64,000 nt of DNA from Ginsengibacter sp963792025. Lineage in GTDB: Bacteria > Bacteroidota > Bacteroidia > Chitinophagales > Chitinophagaceae. Under the pieces are notes generated by a model. The model was not told the DNA's origin. It saw nothing but the letters and a program-made list of their open reading frames with translations, and made no database searches. A program made the position numbers and the translations under genes. The stretch covers positions 124,001-188,000 of the forward strand of contig CAWBUS010000001.1 in the NCBI GenBank assembly GCA_963792025.1. Direction: 5' to 3'. Below are positions 26,403-34,835 of the stretch, piece by piece; positions within the stretch are counted from its first letter, which is position 1, and every line of letters starts with the position of its first letter.

Positions 26403-28523
26403 TTATCTGAATAAGTGATAGGTTATCCAGCTCATAATATAAGCCAAGCTGGTCATATATGTAAGCATAATAAGCGGCCATTTCCAGCTGCGTGTTTCAC
26501 GTTTCACAACAGCAAGTGTACTCATACATTGCATGGCCAACACATAAAATATTAAGAGAGATAAACCAGCAGCAAGTGTGTAAACTTTTGTTCCATCCGG
26601 CCAGACTGCTGCGTTCATTTTTTGGCGCAGCGTCGCATTATTTTCATCTTTATCATCACCAACACTGTAAAGAGTAGCCATAGTGCCGACGAAAACTTCC
26701 CTGGCTGCGAAAGAAGTTATGAGAGCAATACCGATTTTCCAATCATAACCTAATGGTTTGATAACAGGTTCGATTGATTTACCAAGAACGCCCGCATAGG
26801 AATTTTGAAGCAACTCCGTTCTTTTTAATTTATCAAATTGTTCCGACTGTGCCGGTTGCCGCTGAATAAGTGCATCATATTTTTCAGAAACACCTTTCAT
26901 TTTTGCAGAGGGCCCATACGTACTCAAAACCCACAGCAAAAGGCTTATTACCATAATTACTTTCCCCGCCTGAAATACAAACACTTTAGCCTTCTCGATC
27001 ATCGTATAAAACATATTTTTCCATCTTGGCTCGCGGTAAAGAGGCAGTTCCAATATAAAAAAGCTTTTCTCTTTGCTCTTGATAAACCACTTCATTACGT
27101 AGGCGGATGCCAATGCCATTACGGTTCCAGTCAAATACATCAACATCATTACCATGCCTTGCAAACCAATAAAGCCAAAATACATCTTATCGGGAATTAC
27201 CAATGCTATCAACACCGTATAAACAGGAAGTCTTGCACTGCAGCTCATTAACGGCGTACACATTATGGTGAGTAATCTTTCTTTTTTATTTTCTATTCCT
27301 CTCGCACTCATAATTGCGGGAACCGCACAGGCAAGCCCGCTAATCATCGGCATAACGCTTTTTCCATTAAGGCCAGCTTTTCGCATAACCCTATCCGTTA
27401 AGAAACTTATTCTTGCCATATAGCCGGTGTCTTCCAATAGGGTTATCAAGCCGAATAAGATCATTATCTGCGGAACAAAAACCAATATTCCGCTTAATCC
27501 TGCGAGGATTCCATTTATAAAAAGGTCGCTGAACCAACCTTGTGGCAAAATGCCTCCCAACCATCCACCTGCCTTGGCAAAAGTCCACTCAATTCCATCC
27601 ATTGGAAATTGTGCAAGTAAAAATATACTTTGGAATAATGAGAAGAGAACAACAAATAGTATAAGGTAACCCCACGTACGATGCAACAGGATATCGTCAA
27701 GCTTTTGAGTAAATAAAGCTTTATGCAACGGATCGGTTTCCACCACCGTTTGCTGCATTATGTTTTTTATTTTGCTATAACGCTGCAGTATTTCTTCTGC
27801 CTGTGTTTTCGAAGGATTAAATTTTGTTTCAGCTTCAATGTTTTCAATGGCATCTTGTATTTGCTGCTCCAGCGCGAAAGTTTCATGATTAATTAAATAG
27901 TGTATAGCACGGTAATCACTAATATCAGGAAATAATTTTTGAACTTTTTTTATTGCCTGTGGAGCATAAGAAGATGCGTCAATAAAATTCCGATCAGGAG
28001 TTTTACTAATATTCTCCACGGTCTTTTCTATGGCTTTTTTAAGCTCCCCAATTCCCTTATTTTTCCTAGGGTTTACAGGTATTACCAATATCCCCAATTC
28101 TCTTTCGAGGCCTGCAATATCTATTTGTATATTGTTTTTCTTCGCTATATCCACCATTGTCAAGGCCACTACAACAGGCTTTTTAAGATCCAATATTTGC
28201 GAGCAAAAAAGCAAGTTTCTCTTAAGATTGGAAGCATCAGCAATTAAAACGATAACATCAGCTTTTACTTCTTTATCATCATCCATTAAGACCTTATAGG
28301 AAACCCATTCGTCATTTCGTTTTGGATACAGGCTATAAGTGCCCGGCAGGTCAATGATTTTGGCAGAAATTTTTTCAGAAATTTTACTGGTTCCAGTTTT
28401 CTTGTCAACAGTAACTCCAGGAAAATTTCCAACTTTTTGGTTCAATCCTGTCAGTGAGTTAAACAATGAACTTTTACCACTATTGGGATTTCCAACTAAA
28501 GCGATATGCAATTGGTTATTCAA
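26403..28523 (-). CDS. feoB: Ferrous iron transporter FeoB
   Basis: A 706-residue inner-membrane Fe(II) transporter with an N-terminal G domain: G1 GNPNSGKS at residues 11-18, G3 DLPGTYSLYP, and G4 ALTMVDIAKK. A helical spacer and two Gate-type membrane blocks follow (LVFVPQIMILFGLITLLEDTGYMARISF; CTPLMSCSARLPVYTVLI, whose cysteine lies in the conserved pore motif). It starts at a TTG (28523) because an in-frame stop lies 4 codons upstream. The FeoA partner is not adjacent; a feoA gene is at 42167-42388. No Fur box is recognised. Confidence 0.95.
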   Translation of the reverse strand: MNNQLHIALVGNPNSGKSSLFNSLTGLNQKVGNFPGVTVDKKTGTSKISEKISAKIIDLPGTYSLYPKRNDEWVSYKVLMDDDKEVKADVIVLIADASNLKRNLLFCSQILDLKKPVVVALTMVDIAKKNNIQIDIAGLERELGILVIPVNPRKNKGIGELKKAIEKTVENISKTPDRNFIDASSYAPQAIKKVQKLFPDISDYRAIHYLINHETFALEQQIQDAIENIEAETKFNPSKTQAEEILQRYSKIKNIMQQTVVETDPLHKALFTQKLDDILLHRTWGYLILFVVLFSLFQSIFLLAQFPMDGIEWTFAKAGGWLGGILPQGWFSDLFINGILAGLSGILVFVPQIMILFGLITLLEDTGYMARISFLTDRVMRKAGLNGKSVMPMISGLACAVPAIMSARGIENKKERLLTIMCTPLMSCSARLPVYTVLIALVIPDKMYFGFIGLQGMVMMLMYLTGTVMALASAYVMKWFIKSKEKSFFILELPLYREPRWKNMFYTMIEKAKVFVFQAGKVIMVISLLLWVLSTYGPSAKMKGVSEKYDALIQRQPAQSEQFDKLKRTELLQNSYAGVLGKSIEPVIKPLGYDWKIGIALITSFAAREVFVGTMATLYSVGDDKDENNATLRQKMNAAVWPDGTKVYTLAAGLSLLIFYVLAMQCMSTLAVVKRETRSWKWPLIMLTYMTSLAYIMSWITYHLFR

Positions 28524-28638
28524 ATAATTACTTTATAAACTGTAAATTTAAAGCTAACTGGTATGAGTACCTTACGAATTAAGAAAAGAGATTAAGAACT
28601 TAATTTTTTTATCATTTACTTCACTCGCTTATTCATAT

Positions 28639-28646
28639 TATTTTTG
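28639..28646 (+). promoter_or_regulatory. -7 promoter element of the M28 peptidase gene
   Basis: TATTTTTG fits the TAnnTTTG element. It lies 25 bp before the ATG at 28671 and overlaps an upstream in-frame ATG (28644), which supports the later start. The -33 element is weak. Confidence 0.4.
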
Positions 28647-28670
28647 TTTGATAAAATTTATATTCCCCAA

Positions 28671-30302
28671 ATGAGAAACGCTTTATTTATCTTATTGCTT
28701 TTTACACAGGTTGCTTTTTCACAAAGATTAAAAAAAGCAGATAGAACTATTATCGATAATCTTCATAACGAAATTGGTTATCTCGCAAGTGACAAACTTG
28801 AAGGAAGAAGAACGGGAACCGCCGGTGAAAAGCTGGCCTATGAATACATATCAGATCAATTCAAGAAACTTGGGCTAATCCCGAAAGGGGACAACAATAC
28901 TTTTATACAAAGTTTCGAAATAAATGAGGGAAAGGAAATTCTTCCTTCTACACATCTTTCATTAAACAACAATGATCTTACTGTTGAAAAAGATTTTTTC
29001 CCTTTCATTTTTAGTGGCCAGAAATCCATAGAAGCTAATGCATCCCCATCGCTACTTGAAAAAGGAATGCCCTGGTTTTTGGACATAAAAGATATTCTCG
29101 AAAAAAATAAAAACAATCCACATTTCGATATTGAAGAAGCTATTAAAAATGATGTCATTGATTTTGCCCGTAAAGGTGCTTCTGCTGTTATTGTTTATAA
29201 TACCGGGACCAAGGATGACGGATTGATTTTTGATGGAAAAGAAAAAAGTGAACCCATAAAAATACCAGTTGTGTTTGTTGCGAAAGATGCGGCGAAAAAA
29301 TTTTTAAATGACAAGACTGCCAATTACGATATCAATCTCTCGGTAGCTTTAGGAGATAAAAAAAGAACAGGTCATAACGTAACGGGTTTTGTTAATAACG
29401 GTGCCGCCAACACGATAATTATTGGTGCACATTACGATCACCTTGGATATGGGGAAGATCATAATTCGTTGTGGACCGGTCCGCCGGAAATTCACAATGG
29501 GGCCGATGATAATGCAAGCGGAACGGCTGCGGTTATTGAACTTGCACGAATGCTAAAAAATGCCAGGCTGAAAAACAACAATTACCTTTTCATTTGTTTT
29601 TCAGGAGAAGAATTGGGATTATATGGATCGAAGTATTTTACAGAACATCCAACTATAGATCTTAACACTGCAAATTACATGATCAATTCTGATATGGTTG
29701 GAAGATTAAATGATAGTACTCATACAATAACGATTGGGGGCTACGGAACTTCACCAACATGGGGAAATATTTTGGAACAAAACACAAAAGCCTTCAGCGT
29801 AAAATTCGATTCAAGTGGAATCGGGCCGAGCGACCACACTTCATTTTATTTAAAAAATATTCCTGTTTTATTTTTCTTTACTGGTATACATAAAGATTAT
29901 CATAAACCAACTGACGATGTAGATAAAATAAATTTCACCGGTGAGCTCTATGTAATTAAATATATATATCATGTAATTGAAGAGACCAATAAACTTGGAA
30001 AACTTGCATTTTTAAAAACACGTGAACCAAAGATGGAGGGTAAACGCTTTACTGTAACGTTAGGTATTATGCCTGACTATACTTTTAGTGGAAAAGGAGT
30101 TCGTGCCGACGGAATAATTGATGGAAAAGTCGCCCAGCAAGCAGGTATGCAAAGTGGCGACGTAATTGTTAAACTTGGAGAAAATTCTGTTTCTGATTTA
30201 AGTTCTTATATGGGTGCGTTGAGTAAATATAAAAAAGGCGATGCAACAACCGTTACCATTTTGAGAGGAAAAGATGAATTAAAGTTCAATATTATTTTTT
30301 AA
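28671..30302 (+). CDS. M28-family zinc aminopeptidase with PA and PDZ domains
   Basis: A 543-residue exported peptidase. The signal peptide is MRNALFILLLFTQVAFSQ. A protease-associated (PA) domain covers about residues 110-230. The M28 core carries the zinc ligands in GAHYDHLGYG, NGADDNASGTAA, FSGEELGLYG, NSDMVGRL and the late His of HKDYHKPTDD. A C-terminal PDZ domain covers about residues 455-543 (SGKGVRADGIIDGKVAQQAGMQSGDVIVKLGE). It probably trims peptides in the periplasm or at the cell surface. The ATG at 28671 is preferred because it starts the signal peptide. Confidence 0.88.
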   Translation: MRNALFILLLFTQVAFSQRLKKADRTIIDNLHNEIGYLASDKLEGRRTGTAGEKLAYEYISDQFKKLGLIPKGDNNTFIQSFEINEGKEILPSTHLSLNNNDLTVEKDFFPFIFSGQKSIEANASPSLLEKGMPWFLDIKDILEKNKNNPHFDIEEAIKNDVIDFARKGASAVIVYNTGTKDDGLIFDGKEKSEPIKIPVVFVAKDAAKKFLNDKTANYDINLSVALGDKKRTGHNVTGFVNNGAANTIIIGAHYDHLGYGEDHNSLWTGPPEIHNGADDNASGTAAVIELARMLKNARLKNNNYLFICFSGEELGLYGSKYFTEHPTIDLNTANYMINSDMVGRLNDSTHTITIGGYGTSPTWGNILEQNTKAFSVKFDSSGIGPSDHTSFYLKNIPVLFFFTGIHKDYHKPTDDVDKINFTGELYVIKYIYHVIEETNKLGKLAFLKTREPKMEGKRFTVTLGIMPDYTFSGKGVRADGIIDGKVAQQAGMQSGDVIVKLGENSVSDLSSYMGALSKYKKGDATTVTILRGKDELKFNIIF

Positions 30303-30318
30303 GTTAAGCAACCTTTTT

Positions 30319-30756
30319 TTGATGAAGCTTCGAATAGATAATAACGTGATGGTTGAAGAATTTTTTGCAGACACCCGTTTGCTGGGGATTGTAGCACCCA
30401 TTGAACAATACCGGTTTTGCTGGCACCTTAATCAAATGTTGAATTTTAATTTCAGGATAAATAATAATATTGAAATACAATTAAATAAGAAGGAACGAAA
30501 ATATTTTTTCCCAATTTATGAATTTGGTGAGCAGTCTGGAACTATAAAACACTATTTATATAATAACGAAGATGATGGAGAATATTTATTGCCCGAATTT
30601 AAACACCTGGATTTTTTGTGGCTTATTAAAGATGATATAATGCACGATGATGACGTTATTATGCTAACCAGTTCAATAAGAACAATACCTTCGGTGCAAC
30701 TTATTACGGAGCTAACTAATGAAAAAATAAAAAACAAACAACACCTTATTTTTTAA
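30319..30756 (+). CDS. IPExxxVDY-like family protein
   Basis: A 145-residue cytosolic protein of a small Bacteroidota family, recognised from overall pattern: an N-terminal FFADTRLLGIVAPIEQYRFCWHLNQML with a conserved Trp, an acidic middle and a C-terminal IRTIPSVQLITEL. No enzymatic motif is visible, and the function of the family is unknown. It lies between the M28 peptidase (16 bp) and the pterin dehydratase (17 bp) on the same strand. Confidence 0.5.
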   Translation: MMKLRIDNNVMVEEFFADTRLLGIVAPIEQYRFCWHLNQMLNFNFRINNNIEIQLNKKERKYFFPIYEFGEQSGTIKHYLYNNEDDGEYLLPEFKHLDFLWLIKDDIMHDDDVIMLTSSIRTIPSVQLITELTNEKIKNKQHLIF

Positions 30757-30773
30757 TTCTTTAAATAAAATTT

Positions 30774-31001
30774 ATGTGGGAAGAACAAAATAATTCACTT
30801 CATAAAAAATTTGAATTTAAAAATTTTTCGGAAGCCTTTGCATTTATGACTCGTGTTGCTCTCGCGGCAGAAAAAATGGATCATCATCCAAAATGGACCA
30901 ACGAATATAATAAAGTTGAAATCTGGTTATCATCTCACGATGCAGGAAATATCGTTACTGAAAGAGATCAAAAACTTTCAAAAATAATTGATGCTTTGTA
31001 A
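30774..31001 (+). CDS. phhB: Pterin-4a-carbinolamine dehydratase
   Basis: A 75-residue protein close to the short form of the family. It dehydrates 4a-hydroxytetrahydrobiopterin, recycling the cofactor of aromatic amino acid hydroxylases. The catalytic segment AAEKMDHHPKWTNEYNKVEIWLSSHDAG carries the conserved His-His-Pro and the later His. No phenylalanine hydroxylase gene is in the window. It ends 26 bp from the convergent selD stop. Confidence 0.88.
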   Translation: MWEEQNNSLHKKFEFKNFSEAFAFMTRVALAAEKMDHHPKWTNEYNKVEIWLSSHDAGNIVTERDQKLSKIIDAL

Positions 31002-31027
31002 AATACTTTTTTCGAGGTTTATTTAAG

Positions 31028-32098
31028 CTATTCAATAAAAATTATCTTTCCCTTTTTAGAAATAAATTTTCCGATGGGTTGTAGAAATTTATGTAGGCCT
31101 TGCTGGCGGAACAAATTTTCGACCTCGTGAACTACTCCTGGATCTACTGAGATTAATAATCCCCCACATGTCTGAGGATCTGCTAAAATTGATTTTTGAT
31201 AATCGTCAATGCTTCCAATTTTATTGCCATAACTTTCCCAGTTTCGGCTGGTTCCACCCGGCACACACTTTTGATCAATATAATATTTCAGATCTTCAAT
31301 TATCAGTGGAACATTTGGAAAATCAATAAGGGCACTCAATCCGCTGCCGTCCGCCATTTCAACCAAATGGCCCAACAAACCAAATCCTGTTACATCTGTC
31401 ATTGCGTGTACACCTTTAACGTTACCTAACAATTCCCCGGTTTTATTTAGCTGCATCATTTGATTTGCGGCTAAATTCGTATGTTCCTTTAATAAAAAGC
31501 CCTGTTTTTCAGCAGTCGTCAAAATCCCGACACCAAGAGGCTTAGTTAAAAAAAGTAAGTCACTTTCTTTCGCACTGTTATTCTGTTTAATATTTTCAAT
31601 TGAAACAAGTCCATTTACGGCAAGTCCAAAAATTGGTTCGGGGCTGTCAATACTATGTCCGCCTGCTAAAGATATTCCTGCCTCCAGGCAAATGCTCCTG
31701 GCTCCTTCAATAACTTTTTGTGCAACATCAGACGATAATTTATTTATCGGCCAGCCTAAAATTGCTATAGCCAATACAGGGTTTCCTCCCATTGCATACA
31801 CATCGCTAATGGCATTGGCTGAAGCAATACGACCAAAATCAAAAGGATCATCAACAATCGGCATAAAAAAATCTGTTGTGGCGATGAGTGCGGTTCCATT
31901 ACCAAGGTCATATACCGCAGCATCATCTTTAGTATGATTTCCTACTATCAATCTTTTACTATCTGGAATGGCAAGATTACTATGCAGGATTTTATCTAAA
32001 ACCTGTGGAGAAATTTTACAGCCACATCCGGCGCCATGAGAATACTGAGTCAACTTTATTGATTCTGTTGTGGTTGTTAAGCCGGATATATCAGTCAT
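31028..32098 (-). CDS. selD: Selenide, water dikinase SelD
   Basis: A 356-residue ATP-dependent enzyme that makes selenophosphate from selenide. The active-site loop reads HGAGCGCK with Cys25 and Cys27. The catalytic position is an ordinary cysteine codon, not selenocysteine. ATP-binding motifs DDAAVYDLGNGTALIATTDFF, LAGGHSID and MTDVTGFGLLGHL are present. It is the third gene of an apparent operon with selU and an unknown secreted protein (16 bp after the latter). With no selA or selB seen here, the product probably feeds tRNA 2-selenouridine synthesis by SelU. Confidence 0.95.
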   Translation of the reverse strand: MTDISGLTTTTESIKLTQYSHGAGCGCKISPQVLDKILHSNLAIPDSKRLIVGNHTKDDAAVYDLGNGTALIATTDFFMPIVDDPFDFGRIASANAISDVYAMGGNPVLAIAILGWPINKLSSDVAQKVIEGARSICLEAGISLAGGHSIDSPEPIFGLAVNGLVSIENIKQNNSAKESDLLFLTKPLGVGILTTAEKQGFLLKEHTNLAANQMMQLNKTGELLGNVKGVHAMTDVTGFGLLGHLVEMADGSGLSALIDFPNVPLIIEDLKYYIDQKCVPGGTSRNWESYGNKIGSIDDYQKSILADPQTCGGLLISVDPGVVHEVENLFRQQGLHKFLQPIGKFISKKGKIIFIE

Positions 32099-32114
32099 GC
32101 CTAAACGCTGTTTC

Positions 32115-33617
32115 TTAATGTGATTTTCTTCTTTTTAAAATGATCGCAGAATTTTTTTGAAGGTCACCGCTGAAGCGAATTTCATGCCTGGTGGTCCCGT
32201 CGTAAACGATTAGTAAACCCGTATTTGGCGGGATACTCCCCAGATTTTCCGCATACATTATTAAAGAAATAGAGTCGCCCATTTCGGGTGTAAGGTAAAT
32301 GGTTTTGGTTATTCCTTGAGCAGTTAATCCTTGCATAGGCATTATAACTTTCCCGTTCAATAAAATACTTACCGTATCACCATCAATTTCACCATTGTCA
32401 TAAAGCGTAAGCAACAGGCTATCATTTTTAATGTCAACACTTTGTACTGTTTCAATTTGCCTGGAAGAAATATCCGCTGCGGCTTTTGGAATCGAATTTA
32501 TCGCTGCTTTAATAGTTTCAGCGTTGCTAACAAGAGTTTTTACGGGATTTATTTGTTCCTTTTTTCCTTTCATTTCAAGGTTGTCAATTTCCGGATTTAT
32601 GGATGAGACTTTCGTTAGGACTTTTCTTGTGATAACAGGCCCAGTCGTTATTGAAGAATCCTGAACTGATTTATTGATTGTTTTATTGATGTTATTCGAT
32701 AATTCATTTTTAGAAATTGCAACTTGCCCGCTTGAAGAAATTGTGTCTATCTTTCTGTAACCCGAGGTTTCGTTTACAATATTTTTATTTTGCTGAATGT
32801 TTGGGTCTCCGGCACTCGTAATTTTTGAATTCATGATGTCTGACACTTGCTTTTTGTCCCCCTTAATTTCTGCCTTATCCATTCCCGGTATTTTATTTGG
32901 CGCTGGATTTAAGGCAGACGTATTAGCTGTAGCTACCTGTTGCGTATCAATAGATACGGGTTTAACTGCACTTTCCCTTTCTTTTTTGCCGGAAGAGTTT
33001 AGATCAATATTAGTTTTTAAAGGAGTGCTATTTTCACCATTTGTGGGTTGTTTTATGTCAGCTAAACGATTATCAACAGGCCGACTATTGGTAACCGTCA
33101 TATCCCTTGCATAATTGTCATAAGGCATAAAAGACAACGATTTTGCCACTCCTAATTTTTCCAATTTCGGAATGATTAAAGTTTCCTCTATTTTCTTCTT
33201 CTTTTTAAGATATATATTTCCTGTTATCGATCTATAGTTTCTCGTAGCGTTAGTTTTCCAAAAACCTTTTAACACCATTTCACTATCTGTTTCTGATAAT
33301 TCGAGGTGACTGTACGTTCTCACTCCCTTAGCGGGTGGTGCAGTGTAGTTATTATAAATTAGTTTGTCATCTTCTAATAAATACTCCTCTCCTGATTTTT
33401 TAATTTTTATCGATTTTACCCCAACATTTTCAACACTGTCAATTACAAAAATCGTATGGGAATAACCACTAAGCTTTCCGTCATATTCGCTAACAGCTAA
33501 TTCATATCTCAGGTATTGTTTGGTTGTATCATTATACAGAGTGCCCGTCCAAACACCCGTGATATCCTGGGCTAAAAGCCTTAAGGGCAAAAGAAAGAGT
33601 ATTAATAAGAATTTCAT
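32115..33617 (-). CDS. Secreted protein of unknown function in the selenium operon
   Basis: I do not recognise a named family. This 500-residue protein has a signal peptide (MKFLLILFLLPLRLLAQ). A beta-rich N-terminal domain of about 120 residues begins DITGVWTGTLYNDTTKQYLRY and resembles small barrel folds. A long Ser/Asn/Lys-rich linker covers about residues 175-370. The C-terminal beta domain is about 110 residues (LLTLYDNGEIDGDTVSILLNG, YLTPEMGDSISLIMYAENLG) and has the look of a carbohydrate- or ligand-binding sandwich. It sits between selU (26 bp) and selD (16 bp) on one strand, so it is probably co-transcribed, which is unexpected for a periplasmic or surface protein. Confidence 0.6.
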   Translation of the reverse strand: MKFLLILFLLPLRLLAQDITGVWTGTLYNDTTKQYLRYELAVSEYDGKLSGYSHTIFVIDSVENVGVKSIKIKKSGEEYLLEDDKLIYNNYTAPPAKGVRTYSHLELSETDSEMVLKGFWKTNATRNYRSITGNIYLKKKKKIEETLIIPKLEKLGVAKSLSFMPYDNYARDMTVTNSRPVDNRLADIKQPTNGENSTPLKTNIDLNSSGKKERESAVKPVSIDTQQVATANTSALNPAPNKIPGMDKAEIKGDKKQVSDIMNSKITSAGDPNIQQNKNIVNETSGYRKIDTISSSGQVAISKNELSNNINKTINKSVQDSSITTGPVITRKVLTKVSSINPEIDNLEMKGKKEQINPVKTLVSNAETIKAAINSIPKAAADISSRQIETVQSVDIKNDSLLLTLYDNGEIDGDTVSILLNGKVIMPMQGLTAQGITKTIYLTPEMGDSISLIMYAENLGSIPPNTGLLIVYDGTTRHEIRFSGDLQKNSAIILKRRKSH

Positions 33618-33643
33618 AGTTGCATTGGAGTTGTATAAATGAG

Positions 33644-34759
33644 TCAGTCATATTGAATGCAAAACTTCTGAACATTATTTATATCAACGGTTGGGCAGGG
33701 TATTTTATTTAGTATCGTCTCAATATTTTCGCGGTTATAGAGACTTTTTGAGTACCATTTATCGTAATAATGAAGCAAAATTCGAAAACTCTCTGTCAAA
33801 TTATTTTCCTTCAAAAATTTTACTGCATTTTTAGTTTCAAGACCACCCAATCTTTTTTGTATTCTTTCGATGGCTACTACTAATTCTTCCTGTTTATATA
33901 ATCCGTAGTTCGCAACAATAAACTTCAACCTTTCCTCAAAAGGAATATCGATAAAAAATACCGGACTTTTTCTCATTTGATTCCAAACAGCACCAGGGAT
34001 ACCAACTGTGCCTATGTGCCTGCTTTCATCTTCAAGCCATATACAAGCTTCGGGATTTTGCGGGTAATGTTCACCGTTAGTATAGTTCTTAACTCCTTTG
34101 TCGGCTGTTTTATACAATTCAACCGCCAGCATATTTTCAAACATTTCCTGTCCTGGTTGAGCCTCTTCACCCAAAGACCCAAATGCTGATCCTTTATGAT
34201 TGGCCAGTTTCTCAAGATTTATAACTGGGAAGCCCTTCTTCTTCATTTCTTCCAGTAAAATAGTTTTACCCGATCCGGTAAAACCACCAATAATATTTAT
34301 TTCATATTCTTTTTCAAATTGCGAAAGCACCCATTTTCGAAACGACTTATATCCGCCTTTAAGAGTGAATACTTTAAAACCAAATAAGTTTAATAGCCAG
34401 GCAACCGCTCCGCTTCTCATGCCACCCCGCCAACAATGTACAAGTACTGTGTTTTTATCGCTTTGCAGATATTCCTTATTTCTTGATTTGAGGAATAATT
34501 TGTAATACTCTTCCACTTCCGGAAGCATTAATTTCATTCTTTCTGAAAAATGATCAAGCCCAATTTTTACAGCGTCCTGCCGGCTTTGCTGCTTGTATGC
34601 CGTTCCAATAACACTTCTTTGATCATCTGTAAATAAGGGCAAAGTAAAGGCGCCGGGCATATGAGCATGCAAATATTCCGCCGGACTTCTAACGTCAAAT
34701 ACCGGGTAATCATTTGAAAGTTCCAAAAACATTTCTATATCAATCTGCTCAATAGCCAC
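33644..34759 (-). CDS. selU: tRNA 2-selenouridine synthase SelU (MnmH)
   Basis: A 371-residue enzyme that replaces sulfur with selenium on the wobble uridine of Lys, Glu and Gln tRNAs, using selenophosphate. The N-terminal rhodanese domain (DVRSPAEYLHAHMPGAFTLPL) has catalytic Cys109 in HCWRGGMRS. A P-loop ATPase domain has GFTGSGKT at residues 159-166. The conserved GSAFGSLG and EDESRHIG follow. It is the first gene of the selU-unknown-selD unit, downstream of the rho terminator. Confidence 0.94.
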   Translation of the reverse strand: MAIEQIDIEMFLELSNDYPVFDVRSPAEYLHAHMPGAFTLPLFTDDQRSVIGTAYKQQSRQDAVKIGLDHFSERMKLMLPEVEEYYKLFLKSRNKEYLQSDKNTVLVHCWRGGMRSGAVAWLLNLFGFKVFTLKGGYKSFRKWVLSQFEKEYEINIIGGFTGSGKTILLEEMKKKGFPVINLEKLANHKGSAFGSLGEEAQPGQEMFENMLAVELYKTADKGVKNYTNGEHYPQNPEACIWLEDESRHIGTVGIPGAVWNQMRKSPVFFIDIPFEERLKFIVANYGLYKQEELVVAIERIQKRLGGLETKNAVKFLKENNLTESFRILLHYYDKWYSKSLYNRENIETILNKIPCPTVDINNVQKFCIQYD

Positions 34760-34783
34760 CGCTATAAAATTAATGTCTGCTTA

Positions 34784-34812
34784 AATAAAAAAACCACTGC
34801 TGACAGTGGTTT
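34784..34812 (-). terminator. Intrinsic terminator after rho
   Basis: On the minus strand, AAACCACTG and CAGTGGTTT form a perfect 9-bp stem with a 4-nt loop followed by TTTTATTTAAG. It lies 24 bp past the rho stop and separates rho from selU. Confidence 0.85.
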
Positions 34813-34835
34813 CACAAACTTATATTTAGATTTGA

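Noticed and set aside
31028..32098. Possible selenocysteine codon or SECIS element in selD
   Set aside because: The active-site position is encoded as a normal Cys and the frame is open throughout.
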